A stretch of DNA of 64,000 bases from an uncultured Flavobacteriaceae bacterium. GTDB lineage: Bacteria; Bacteroidota; Bacteroidia; Flavobacteriales; Flavobacteriaceae. Within the stretch, counting starts at the first letter, position 1. Every line of letters begins with the position of its first letter. Of this stretch, positions 1 to 8,980 are shown in pieces. A program made the translations under genes and the position numbers. The notes below the pieces were generated by a model. The model was not told where the DNA came from. It saw nothing but the letters and a program-made list of their open reading frames with translations, and made no database searches. The stretch is from positions 20,454-84,453 of the forward strand of contig CALJVK010000011.1 of NCBI GenBank assembly GCA_937773465.1, read 5' to 3'.

Positions 1-55
1 GGCCATTATGTAATGGATCAAATGTTCCAAAAAACAATCCTACATTTTTATTCAT
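1..55 (-). CDS. nadD: Nicotinate-nucleotide adenylyltransferase, N-terminal fragment (cut by window edge)
   Basis: Only the first 18 codons lie in the window. They read MNKNVGLFFGTFDPLHNG, which contains the nucleotidyltransferase signature GTFDPxHxG of NadD, the enzyme that joins nicotinate mononucleotide and ATP to deamido-NAD in NAD synthesis. The ATG (complement of 53-55) overlaps the TGA stop of gmk (complement of 52-54) in an ATGA arrangement, so nadD is probably translationally coupled to gmk. The order yicC-gmk-nadD is common in Flavobacteriia. Only the N-terminal motif is visible, so the call rests on that motif plus gene order. Confidence 0.85.
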   Translation of the reverse strand, partial: MNKNVGLFFGTFDPLHNG

Positions 56-621
56 TTATATAGAAAATTTTGAATTGCAATATGCGATTGATTTTTAGCT
101 AAATCAAGATTGTCGTTGATAACGGTAATATCAAAATTTGGTTCTTTTTCTATTTCTTTTTGAGCTTTTTGAATTCTTATTTCAATAGACTTCTCAGAAT
201 CCTTGTTTCTAGAAACTAATCTTTTTTTAAGTTCTTTTATACTTGGTGGTTTAACAAAAATTGAAAGTGCATTCTTTTTAAAATATTCTTTTAATTTAAT
301 GCCGCCAAGTACATCAATATCAAATATTACGTTTCGTGTTTCTAATAATTTCAATACTTCATCCTTCAGACTGCCATAAAAAACACTATCGTAAACTTCT
401 TCAAATTCAAGTAAATCTCCATTGTTAATTAGTTTATTAAACTCTAATTTAGATTTAAAAAAATAATCTTTTCCTTCAATTTCACCATCTCTTTTTTGTC
501 TTGTTGTAGCTGAAATCGAAAAAGACAAATTCAATTCTTTTTGATTTAATAGGTGCTTAACTAGAGTGGTTTTACCACTTCCAGATGGAGCAGAAAAAAT
601 AATACATTTTCCTTTAAACAT
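52..621 (-). CDS. gmk: Guanylate kinase
   Basis: The 189-residue protein phosphorylates GMP to GDP with ATP, a cytosolic step in nucleotide supply. The P-loop SAPSGSGKTTLVKHLL is at residues 10-25. The GMP-binding region follows, with SATTRQKRDGEIEGKDYFF around residue 37 and FDIDVLGG around residue 100. Length and motif order match bacterial Gmk. It is the middle gene of a tight minus-strand series: its ATG shares one base with the yicC stop (TAATG) and its stop overlaps the nadD start by four bases. This implies one transcript and coupled translation. Confidence 0.97.
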   Translation of the reverse strand: MFKGKCIIFSAPSGSGKTTLVKHLLNQKELNLSFSISATTRQKRDGEIEGKDYFFKSKLEFNKLINNGDLLEFEEVYDSVFYGSLKDEVLKLLETRNVIFDIDVLGGIKLKEYFKKNALSIFVKPPSIKELKKRLVSRNKDSEKSIEIRIQKAQKEIEKEPNFDITVINDNLDLAKNQSHIAIQNFLYK

Positions 622-1490
622 TATAAAACATTAAGAAGTTGTTCTTTTATTTTTTCTAACTCATTTTTCATTTCAACCACAGCCTGCTGCATTGGCAAGT
701 TATTAGATTTTGAACCAATAGTATTGATTTCTCTACCTAATTCTTGACTTATAAATGTTAATTTTTTTCCTTTTTCAATTTGACTTTCATTCAATGTCGT
801 TTTAAAATAAATTAAATGATTTTTTAATCTAACTATCTCTTCATTAATGTCAAATTTTTCTAAATAATAAATCAATTCTTGTTCAAATCTATTTAGGTCA
901 ATCTCTACTTTGATATTATCTAAATTTTTCTTTAATCTTTTTTTTATTGAGTTCATTCTTTCTGGGATCAACTCTTCTATTTGTATCAGTTTGTTCTGGA
1001 TTACCTCTAAATTACTGAGAAGATCTTTTTCCATAGAAACTCCTTCTTGAGTTCTAAAGTCAATTAGTTCTTTAATAGCGTTTTTAACTAATTCTATAAT
1101 GGCATCCAACAAATTTTGATTAAGATCAGGACGATTAGTTTCAATAGAGTTTGGAAGTGTAATCGCAATTTTAAGAAATTCAGCGCGATCAAATAAAGTT
1201 CCGGGTGTGATTTTTTTCAAATCTTTGATGTAAGATTTTATAACATCATGATTTAAGTTAGAATTAAAATTATTTTCTGAAATTTTAAAATTAATTTTAA
1301 AATCAATCTTACCTCTTTTTAAACTGGTTGTTAAAATTGATCTTATATCACTCTCAATGTTTCTAAACATTGGGTTTAAACTGTAATTCAGATCGAGATT
1401 TTTACTGTTCAAGGACTTAATATCCAAAGATATTTTTCCAAATTCTGAATCTATAGAAGCATTTCCAAAACCAGTCATTGATTGTAACAT
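621..1490 (-). CDS. YicC family endoribonuclease
   Basis: The 289-residue protein begins MLQSMTGFGNAS, the hallmark N-terminus of the YicC/YloC family. It has the conserved C-terminal DUF1732-type block ISQELGREINTIGSKSN, with essential acidic residues in the helical segment before it. Family members are reported as RNases acting in RNA turnover; the target here is unknown. The gene overlaps the gmk start by one base and probably leads the yicC-gmk-nadD transcript. Family assignment is certain, cellular role is not. Confidence 0.93.
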   Translation of the reverse strand: MLQSMTGFGNASIDSEFGKISLDIKSLNSKNLDLNYSLNPMFRNIESDIRSILTTSLKRGKIDFKINFKISENNFNSNLNHDVIKSYIKDLKKITPGTLFDRAEFLKIAITLPNSIETNRPDLNQNLLDAIIELVKNAIKELIDFRTQEGVSMEKDLLSNLEVIQNKLIQIEELIPERMNSIKKRLKKNLDNIKVEIDLNRFEQELIYYLEKFDINEEIVRLKNHLIYFKTTLNESQIEKGKKLTFISQELGREINTIGSKSNNLPMQQAVVEMKNELEKIKEQLLNVL

Positions 1491-1517
1491 GTCCGTAAAT
1501 TTACAAAAAAGTGAGGC

Positions 1518-2246
1518 TTAGTCTAATTTCCTTAACCATATATTTCTAAAACTTAATGGAATGCAACAATGATCTTGTAGCATTATCGGAGCATTTCCGT
1601 GAGCTGAGTATTTTGGCTGTCCAACATTTGTCGTAGTACCTTTAATTTCAACATGATTTTGAATTAAAACTCCATTGTGAAAAACTGTAAAGTAACCAGG
1701 GTTTTCTAATGTTTTGTTTTTAAACTCAGGTGCTGTAAAAATAATGTCATAAGACTGCCAGTCACCTGGTTTTTTACTTGCATTTTTTAAAGGAATATAT
1801 TGTTTATAAACAGATCCTGCTTGACCATTAACATAAGTAGGGTTCTGATAACTGTCTAATATTTGTATTTCATAATTTTTTTGAAAAAAAACTCCACTAT
1901 TTGACCTACTTTGATTGATGTGCTTGTCTAATCCTTCAGCACCCGTTTTCCATTCAATATGTAATTGAACAGACCCAAATGATTCTTTTGTTTGAATCGA
2001 GCCCTTTCCGTTGACAACAGTCATGGAGCCGTCATTATTGATTATCCATTGTGGCTCTTTATCTCCCCAGGTAACCCAGTTTGAAAAATCTGTTCCATCA
2101 AATAAAATAATGGCATCACTTGGTGCTTTTGAAAAACTAAATGATTCTATTTTTTCTGGGGTTGGCTCCCATATTTCTGTGGCTTTACTTTGAGATAAGG
2201 CAAAGGAAAAACTTAAAAAAAATATATAAAATAATTTTGATTTCAT
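1518..2246 (-). CDS. Secreted DUF1080 (3-keto-disaccharide hydrolase-type) protein
   Basis: The 242-residue protein starts with a hydrophobic signal peptide (about residues 1-22) and then carries one DUF1080 domain. Typical features are ILFDGTDFSNWVTWG, an ESFGSVQLHIEWKTG strand, RSNSGVFFQKNYEIQILDS and a C-terminal IMLQDHCCIPLSFRNIWLRKL. The family includes periplasmic hydrolases of 3-keto-glycosides. Its start lies one base after the stop of the cytochrome c gene, so the two are almost certainly co-transcribed. That suggests an oxidation/hydrolysis pathway in the periplasm (inference). The substrate is not predictable from sequence. Confidence 0.85.
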   Translation of the reverse strand: MKSKLFYIFFLSFSFALSQSKATEIWEPTPEKIESFSFSKAPSDAIILFDGTDFSNWVTWGDKEPQWIINNDGSMTVVNGKGSIQTKESFGSVQLHIEWKTGAEGLDKHINQSRSNSGVFFQKNYEIQILDSYQNPTYVNGQAGSVYKQYIPLKNASKKPGDWQSYDIIFTAPEFKNKTLENPGYFTVFHNGVLIQNHVEIKGTTTNVGQPKYSAHGNAPIMLQDHCCIPLSFRNIWLRKLD

Positions 2247-2247
2247 A

Positions 2248-2733
2248 TTAAAGAGTTCTAAAGTATTCTGCTAAACTTTTAGCCTCTTGTTCAGTGAGGT
2301 TTTGATTTAACATCAATATGTTATTATATTCTTTTAAAAGAGCAATAGCTACGGGATCTTCTTTTAACATTTGATCAGGATTCAGCATTATATTTAAAAC
2401 CCATTCCACACTTCTTCTTTCATAAATTCCTGTCATAGCAGGGCCAATTAATCTTCTGTTTACATTATGACATGCTGTACATTTTGAATTAAAAACTTGC
2501 TTGCCTTCACTTACTAAATCCATATTTATCTCAGAACTAAAACTATAATTTTTAATTGGACCAATACCTTTATTATTAAGGTCTATGGGAGTAACATTAT
2601 TAGCCTCTTTCACTTGTCTTTTTTCAGTTTTAACCCTTTTATAGATCGACTTTTCTTCTGGTTTTTTTGAATCACCGCAGCCAGAAACTAAAAGAAAAAC
2701 AAAAACTAAACTAATTGATTTAAAAACACTCAT
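2248..2733 (-). CDS. Lipoprotein cytochrome c (class I)
   Basis: The 161-residue protein has a lipobox (LLVSGC, Cys19) and a charged linker. A single mono-haem cytochrome c domain follows, with the haem-binding CTACH motif at residues 85-89. A conserved IGPAMTGI segment follows and a likely axial Met is near residue 141. It should sit anchored in the cell envelope facing the periplasm and carry electrons. It is the upstream gene of a two-gene unit with the DUF1080 hydrolase, so it may accept electrons from a sugar-oxidising dehydrogenase encoded elsewhere (inference). Resembles the small cytochromes fused or adjacent to DUF1080/PQQ proteins in Bacteroidota. Confidence 0.9.
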   Translation of the reverse strand: MSVFKSISLVFVFLLVSGCGDSKKPEEKSIYKRVKTEKRQVKEANNVTPIDLNNKGIGPIKNYSFSSEINMDLVSEGKQVFNSKCTACHNVNRRLIGPAMTGIYERRSVEWVLNIMLNPDQMLKEDPVAIALLKEYNNILMLNQNLTEQEAKSLAEYFRTL

Positions 2734-2794
2734 AATTAAAATTTAAACAATAATACAAAATCTGTTTTTTATTTTTTTAAAAAAATAGATTAAA

Positions 2795-3151
2795 CTACTT
2801 TTTGTTAAGTTCAATTTCAGCTTCTCCTACATTTTTTTTAGAGTTTCCTATATAAATTTTACTATTTAATAATAATACCGGTCTTTTTAAAAAGCTGTAA
2901 TGAGTTAGTATTAATTTTTTAAAATCCTTTTCTTTTAACTCACTAAAATTTAGATTCAATTTTTTCAATAATTGCGCTCTTTTATTAAATAAAACTTCAT
3001 AGCTGTTAGTGATTTCAAAAAGTTCCTTTAATGCTTTTTCATCTATTGAATTTTTTTTTACATCTATTAAGCTAATAGACTGATTCAAAGACCATTGTTT
3101 AATTATTTTTTTACATGTGGAACATGATGAGAGATAGAATAATTTATTCAT
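2795..3151 (-). CDS. ArsC/Spx-like thioredoxin-fold protein
   Basis: The 118-residue protein begins with a beta strand leading into a redox motif, LSSCSTCKKIIKQW, with Cys10 and Cys13. It ends with the ArsC-family RPVLLLNSKIYIG segment (cis-Pro region). Length and layout match the ArsC/Spx/YffB family. True arsenate reductases of this family need specific Arg residues that I cannot confirm here, so arsenate reduction is not claimed. It is divergently placed from the trans-sulfuration gene with 58 bp between them. Confidence 0.75.
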   Translation of the reverse strand: MNKLFYLSSCSTCKKIIKQWSLNQSISLIDVKKNSIDEKALKELFEITNSYEVLFNKRAQLLKKLNLNFSELKEKDFKKLILTHYSFLKRPVLLLNSKIYIGNSKKNVGEAEIELNKK

Positions 3152-3182
3152 TTAAAAAATTTCAGTTTGAATTTAGAAGGCA

Positions 3183-3190
3183 TATATTTG
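3183..3190 (+). promoter_or_regulatory. Bacteroidota -7 element (TATATTTG) upstream of the trans-sulfuration gene
   Basis: TATATTTG matches the Bacteroidota -7 consensus TAnnTTTG and lies 19 bases before the ATG at 3210. Upstream at the expected 19-bp distance there is only a weak TTTC in place of TTTG. The leader is A/T-rich with no Shine-Dalgarno sequence. Confidence 0.45.
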
Positions 3191-3209
3191 GAAAACTAAT
3201 TTAGTTAAA

Positions 3210-4349
3210 ATGAAATTTAATACAAAAACTATTCACGGAGGTCAAATTGAAGAAAAAGGGTACGGTGCTGTAATGCCACCCATATATCAAACATCAACAT
3301 ATTCTCAAAAATCTCCAGGCGATCATAAAGGTTACGAATACAGTAGAACACATAATCCGACAAGAAGTGCTTTAGAAAAATCCTTGGCTAGTATTGAAGG
3401 TGGGGGATTTGGTTTGGCATTTGGATCTGGTTTAGCGGCAATTGATGCCGTTCTTAAGCTGTTAAGTCCTGGTGATGAAGTCATCTCTACTAATGACTTG
3501 TATGGAGGCTCTTATAGACTCTTTACTAAGATTTTTGAAAAGTATGGGCTTGTTTTTCATTTTACTGAAATGGACGATTTATCTAAAATCAAAAGTTTAG
3601 TAAACAATAATACTAAAATGATTTGGGTTGAAACGCCAACTAATCCAATGATGAATATTATAGACATAAAAGGTCTAAGTAATATTTCAAAAAAATTCAA
3701 TCTTCTTTTAGCTGTTGACAATACTTTTGCAACTCCGTTTTTGCAACAACCTCTTTTGCTTGGTGCTGATATAGTTATGCACTCCGCAACAAAATATTTA
3801 GCAGGGCACAGCGATGTAGTTTTAGGAGCACTTATCGTAAATGATAAAGAGCTTTCTAAACAACTATATTTCATTCAAAACGCAAGTGGAGCAATTTGCG
3901 GACCTATGGACAGTTTTTTAACATTAAGAGGGATTAAAACATTACATGTAAGAATGGAGAGACATTGTGAAAATGCAGAAAAAATCGCCAATTACTTAAA
4001 AAGCAACCCGGAAATTGAATCGGTTTATTGGCCAGGATTTAAAACGCATCCAAATCATGAAATTGCAAAAAATCAAATGAACAACTACGGAGCAATGATT
4101 TCTTTTACAACAAAAGGAAACAGCCTTCGTAAATCCTTAAAAATTGTTGAGTCTTTAAAAGTTTTCACATTAGCAGAATCTTTAGGAGGAGTAGAAAGTT
4201 TAGCAGGGCATCCTGCATCAATGACACATGCCTCAATTCCTAAATTAGAAAGAGAAAAATCAGGTGTTGTTGACTCCTTGGTCAGGCTTAGTATAGGAAT
4301 CGAAGATGTTGAAGATTTAATCGAGGATTTAAGACAAGCAATCGGGTAA
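3210..4349 (+). CDS. Cystathionine gamma-synthase/lyase family PLP enzyme (MetB/MetC type)
   Basis: The 379-residue protein is a Cys/Met-metabolism PLP enzyme. Visible features are YEYSRTHNPTR (residues 42-52), the FGSGLAAIDA block, ETPTNP (141-146), VDNTFATP, and the PLP lysine K195 in HSATKYLAGHSD. The C-terminus SLGGVESLAGHPASMTHAS is typical of cystathionine gamma-synthase and gamma-lyase. The two activities cannot be separated reliably by eye, so it may make cystathionine for methionine or cleave it to cysteine. It stands alone on the plus strand, 49 bp before gdhA. Confidence 0.88.
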   Translation: MKFNTKTIHGGQIEEKGYGAVMPPIYQTSTYSQKSPGDHKGYEYSRTHNPTRSALEKSLASIEGGGFGLAFGSGLAAIDAVLKLLSPGDEVISTNDLYGGSYRLFTKIFEKYGLVFHFTEMDDLSKIKSLVNNNTKMIWVETPTNPMMNIIDIKGLSNISKKFNLLLAVDNTFATPFLQQPLLLGADIVMHSATKYLAGHSDVVLGALIVNDKELSKQLYFIQNASGAICGPMDSFLTLRGIKTLHVRMERHCENAEKIANYLKSNPEIESVYWPGFKTHPNHEIAKNQMNNYGAMISFTTKGNSLRKSLKIVESLKVFTLAESLGGVESLAGHPASMTHASIPKLEREKSGVVDSLVRLSIGIEDVEDLIEDLRQAIG

Positions 4350-4386
4350 TTTGAACTATAATTAATTGTTTAACTTAGATAAATAA

Positions 4387-5739
<1,353 letters not shown>

Positions 5740-5741
5740 TA

Positions 5742-6461
5742 ATGCTTATTTCAACTCAGGCTATTTCCTTAAATTACGTTAAGTATTCTGAAACAAGTAT
5801 AATTGTTAAATGTCTTACTAAATCTGATGGCTTAAAATCTTATTTAATAAAGGGAATACGAACATCAAAGAAGAAAAAAATTAATATAGGTTTTTTTCAG
5901 CCTCTTACTCAACTGGAACTTGATGCAAACCACAGAAATAACGGAAATCTTGAGAGTATTAGGTCAGTTAAAATAATAAATCCATATAAGACTATTCATT
6001 TGGATATAATTAAAAACTCTATAGTTATGTTTCTTTCTGAAGTTCTTTCAAAAAGTATTAAAGAGGAAGAAAAAAACTATGCTCTTTTTAATTTTTTAAA
6101 AGATTCAATGGTCTGGCTAGATCAATCTAAAAAATTCAGTAATTTCCATATACACTTTTTGATTAAACTATTGTCATTTCTGGGGATTTCACCAGATCAA
6201 TCTAATCAGGATTTAAACGGGTTCAACATGATTGATGGAATATTTTGTAAATATGACGGAAGTGAATATTGTGTGAATGGAGAAATAGTGTCAAATTTTA
6301 AAAGCTTTTTAGGCACAGAATTTGATAATTCAAATTGTAAAGTTAATACTTCTAAAAAAAGAAAGGAATTAATTGAATTTTTAATTAAATATATGCAGAT
6401 TCACTTACCAGATTTTAAAAGACCCACATCTCTAAATATTCTTTATGAACTATTTAGCTAG
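5742..6461 (+). CDS. recO: DNA repair protein RecO
   Basis: The 239-residue protein has the RecO N-terminal OB-fold signature (AISLNYVKYSETSIIVKCLT, then SYLIKGIRTSKKKK and FQPLTQLEL). A helical C-terminal domain follows, with FLIKLLSFLGISPD near residues 142-155. RecO loads RecA on SSB-coated DNA with RecR. The usual zinc-binding cysteines are reduced, as is common in Bacteroidota. It overlaps the downstream TonB receptor gene by 17 bp, the same neighbour pair seen in many flavobacteria. Confidence 0.9.
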   Translation: MLISTQAISLNYVKYSETSIIVKCLTKSDGLKSYLIKGIRTSKKKKINIGFFQPLTQLELDANHRNNGNLESIRSVKIINPYKTIHLDIIKNSIVMFLSEVLSKSIKEEEKNYALFNFLKDSMVWLDQSKKFSNFHIHFLIKLLSFLGISPDQSNQDLNGFNMIDGIFCKYDGSEYCVNGEIVSNFKSFLGTEFDNSNCKVNTSKKRKELIEFLIKYMQIHLPDFKRPTSLNILYELFS

Positions 6462-8919
6462 ATACTTTTTTACATTTTGCCTTTTGTTTTTTTTTAAAAT
6501 GAGTTATTCTCAGAAAATAATTTTAATTGACAACATTGACAAAACACCTATTTCAGATGTTACTGTATATGGGAAATTGAGTAATAAATCATTGATTTCA
6601 AATAAAAAAGGACTTATTGATCTCAAACAATTTGATAAAAATGATACTTTAGTTTTTGGTCACGTTTCTTATTATTCTATTGAAATTATAAAAGGTGCTA
6701 TTCTTGAGGATTCTAATCTATATTTAACACCCAATACTCTCGAATTATCTGAAGTAATCTTGTCTGTTGCCAGAAATAAAGAAAGCAAGGAAAAAATATC
6801 AAAACAAGTTTCATTAATAACATCAAAAGATTTAAAGCTTGACTTGCCTCAAACCTCGGCCGATTTACTGACTTATGCCAGCGGAATTAGAGTTCAAAAA
6901 TCTCAAGGGGGTGGCGGCAGCCCAGTAATAAGAGGTTTTGAAGCAAACCGCGTACTGCTTGTTATAGATGGTGTAAGAATGAATAATGCCATATATCGTT
7001 CAGGACATTTGCAAAACTCTATTACTGTAAATCCAAATAGCCTTGAAAGAACAGAAATTATTTACGGACCTTCATCTGTGGGATATGGCTCTGATGCTTT
7101 GGGCGGGGTGGTGCATTTTTATACTAAGACTCCCAAAATAAATAATAATAATAAATGGAATTCTAATGGAATTTCGTCTTATAATGTTAGGTTAAATAAT
7201 ATTATTCAAAATTTAGACTTTGAGTATAGTGCAAAAAAATGGGCAAGCTATACAAACATTTCCTTTTCAAAATTTGGTAATATTATAATGGGAGGTGAAA
7301 GAAAACATGGTTTTGATAATTGGGGCTTAGACAATCATTATTTAGATTCAGACAAATTTAATGACTCTGAAATTACTAATGATAATCCTAAGATTCAGCT
7401 AAACACGGCCTATGAGCAATATGACTTCATGCAAAAATTTAATCTTTTGCTTTCAGAATCATCTAATATGATTATAAATTTACAACACTCTAATTCCTCT
7501 GACATAAATAGATTTGATAAACTAAACGAAATAAAAAACGGAAATTACAAATACTCAGAATGGTATTACGGTCCACAAAAAAGAACAATGATTTCTGCAC
7601 TTTTTAATTTTTCAAAAAAGAAAAAATTAAGTGATAAAAACAAGCTTCTTCTTGCTTATCAAAAAATAGGCGAATCACGTCACTCTAGAAGATTTCAAGA
7701 GCTTTCTAAAATTAATCAAACAGAAAATCTAAATGTATTTTCTATAAATAACGATTATTTCAAAAACTATTCTAATAATTCATCTCTTGTATATGGTTTT
7801 GAATATACTTACAATAATGTTAACTCTAAAGCTTTCTTGCAAAACTATAACATATCAGAATCGGGGCTGGCTGAATCAGATCAAGTTTATAATATCCCTA
7901 CAAGATATCCAAGCGAAAAAGGGCATTACTCGACAGCTGCTGTTTATTATGAGTTTAGGAAAGATATTTCAAAACAATCAAACTTTAATATAGGTATGAG
8001 ATTTACTAACACTATGCTCAAGGCAAAGTGGAACGATGACAATATCATAAATGCAAATATTTCTGATGTTAACTCCAAAAATTCTTCATTGACAAGTAGT
8101 CTAGGTTATGTCTTTAGATCAAAAAATAATTGGAAAATAAGTGCTAATTTTTCTAGTGGCTTCAGGTCTCCAAATATTGACGATATTGGAAAAATTAGAG
8201 AGCAAAAAGGTATGCTTTCAGTCCCAAATGCTGAACTAAAGCCTGAATACGCATACAACTCTGAACTTGGTCTTTCTAAATTTTCTGTTGATAAGCAAAA
8301 TATGTTTTCTATAAATGCATATTATACTCATATTTCAAAACATATTACCAGAGATTACTTTGAAATAACAGATGATATATCAACTAGTGAGAAATCTACT
8401 ATTATATTTAATTCTGAAGAAGTAATTACAATGGCTAATGTAAACAAGGGAAATGCATATATATATGGAGCCTCCCTGGGATTTAAACTGAATTCCCCAG
8501 ATTTATGGTTAATTAAAGGTGATTTAACTTACACTCAAGGAGGAAGTGTAAATAGTCACCTTCCATTACCGTCAATTTCTCCTTTTTTTGGGAAGTTTTC
8601 TTTTAGGTATATCATAAATAAATCAAGTGATCTTGAGTTGTCTTACAAGTTTTCTAGCTCAAAAGATCCTGATAAATATAGCATTGGAGGAGAAGACGGC
8701 CTGGAAGAAACTCCAATTATTTTTGACGGAATAGATTTTATTTACAGTGGAATGCCCTCTTGGAGTGTAGTGAAACTTTCTTCATCTTATAAATTTTCTA
8801 ATAGATTTAAAACATTATTTGTTTTAGATAATGTTTTTGACATTCATTACAAAGAATTTGCTTCTGGAATATCCGCGCCTGGAAGGAACTTAAATTTAGT
8901 TTTAAGTTATAAGTTTTAA
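6445..8919 (+). CDS. TonB-dependent outer-membrane receptor, haem/siderophore type
   Basis: The 824-residue protein has a signal peptide ending MSYSQ (residues 1-23), a short carboxypeptidase-like regulatory domain (about 24-100), a plug domain and a 22-strand-type barrel ending FxYKF-like (LNLVLSYKF). The plug contains GGGGSPVIRGFEANRVLLVI, DGVRMNNAIYRSGHLQN and GYGSDALGGVVHFYTKTP, which resembles the hemoglobin/haem receptor branch of TonB receptors. Imported ligand is therefore probably haem or an iron chelate, but no binding residues prove it. The start overlaps recO by 17 bp and there is no separate promoter visible. Confidence 0.88.
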   Translation: MNYLARYFFTFCLLFFFKMSYSQKIILIDNIDKTPISDVTVYGKLSNKSLISNKKGLIDLKQFDKNDTLVFGHVSYYSIEIIKGAILEDSNLYLTPNTLELSEVILSVARNKESKEKISKQVSLITSKDLKLDLPQTSADLLTYASGIRVQKSQGGGGSPVIRGFEANRVLLVIDGVRMNNAIYRSGHLQNSITVNPNSLERTEIIYGPSSVGYGSDALGGVVHFYTKTPKINNNNKWNSNGISSYNVRLNNIIQNLDFEYSAKKWASYTNISFSKFGNIIMGGERKHGFDNWGLDNHYLDSDKFNDSEITNDNPKIQLNTAYEQYDFMQKFNLLLSESSNMIINLQHSNSSDINRFDKLNEIKNGNYKYSEWYYGPQKRTMISALFNFSKKKKLSDKNKLLLAYQKIGESRHSRRFQELSKINQTENLNVFSINNDYFKNYSNNSSLVYGFEYTYNNVNSKAFLQNYNISESGLAESDQVYNIPTRYPSEKGHYSTAAVYYEFRKDISKQSNFNIGMRFTNTMLKAKWNDDNIINANISDVNSKNSSLTSSLGYVFRSKNNWKISANFSSGFRSPNIDDIGKIREQKGMLSVPNAELKPEYAYNSELGLSKFSVDKQNMFSINAYYTHISKHITRDYFEITDDISTSEKSTIIFNSEEVITMANVNKGNAYIYGASLGFKLNSPDLWLIKGDLTYTQGGSVNSHLPLPSISPFFGKFSFRYIINKSSDLELSYKFSSSKDPDKYSIGGEDGLEETPIIFDGIDFIYSGMPSWSVVKLSSSYKFSNRFKTLFVLDNVFDIHYKEFASGISAPGRNLNLVLSYKF

Positions 8920-8980
8920 GTTCTGTGAATTTGATCTAAAATAGTTACTTTCGCTTTTAGTAAATTTCGATTTATTCACA

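Noticed and set aside
2795..3151. Arsenic resistance locus
   Set aside because: Only an ArsC-fold protein is present with no arsR, arsB or acr3 nearby; the family also includes non-arsenate proteins.
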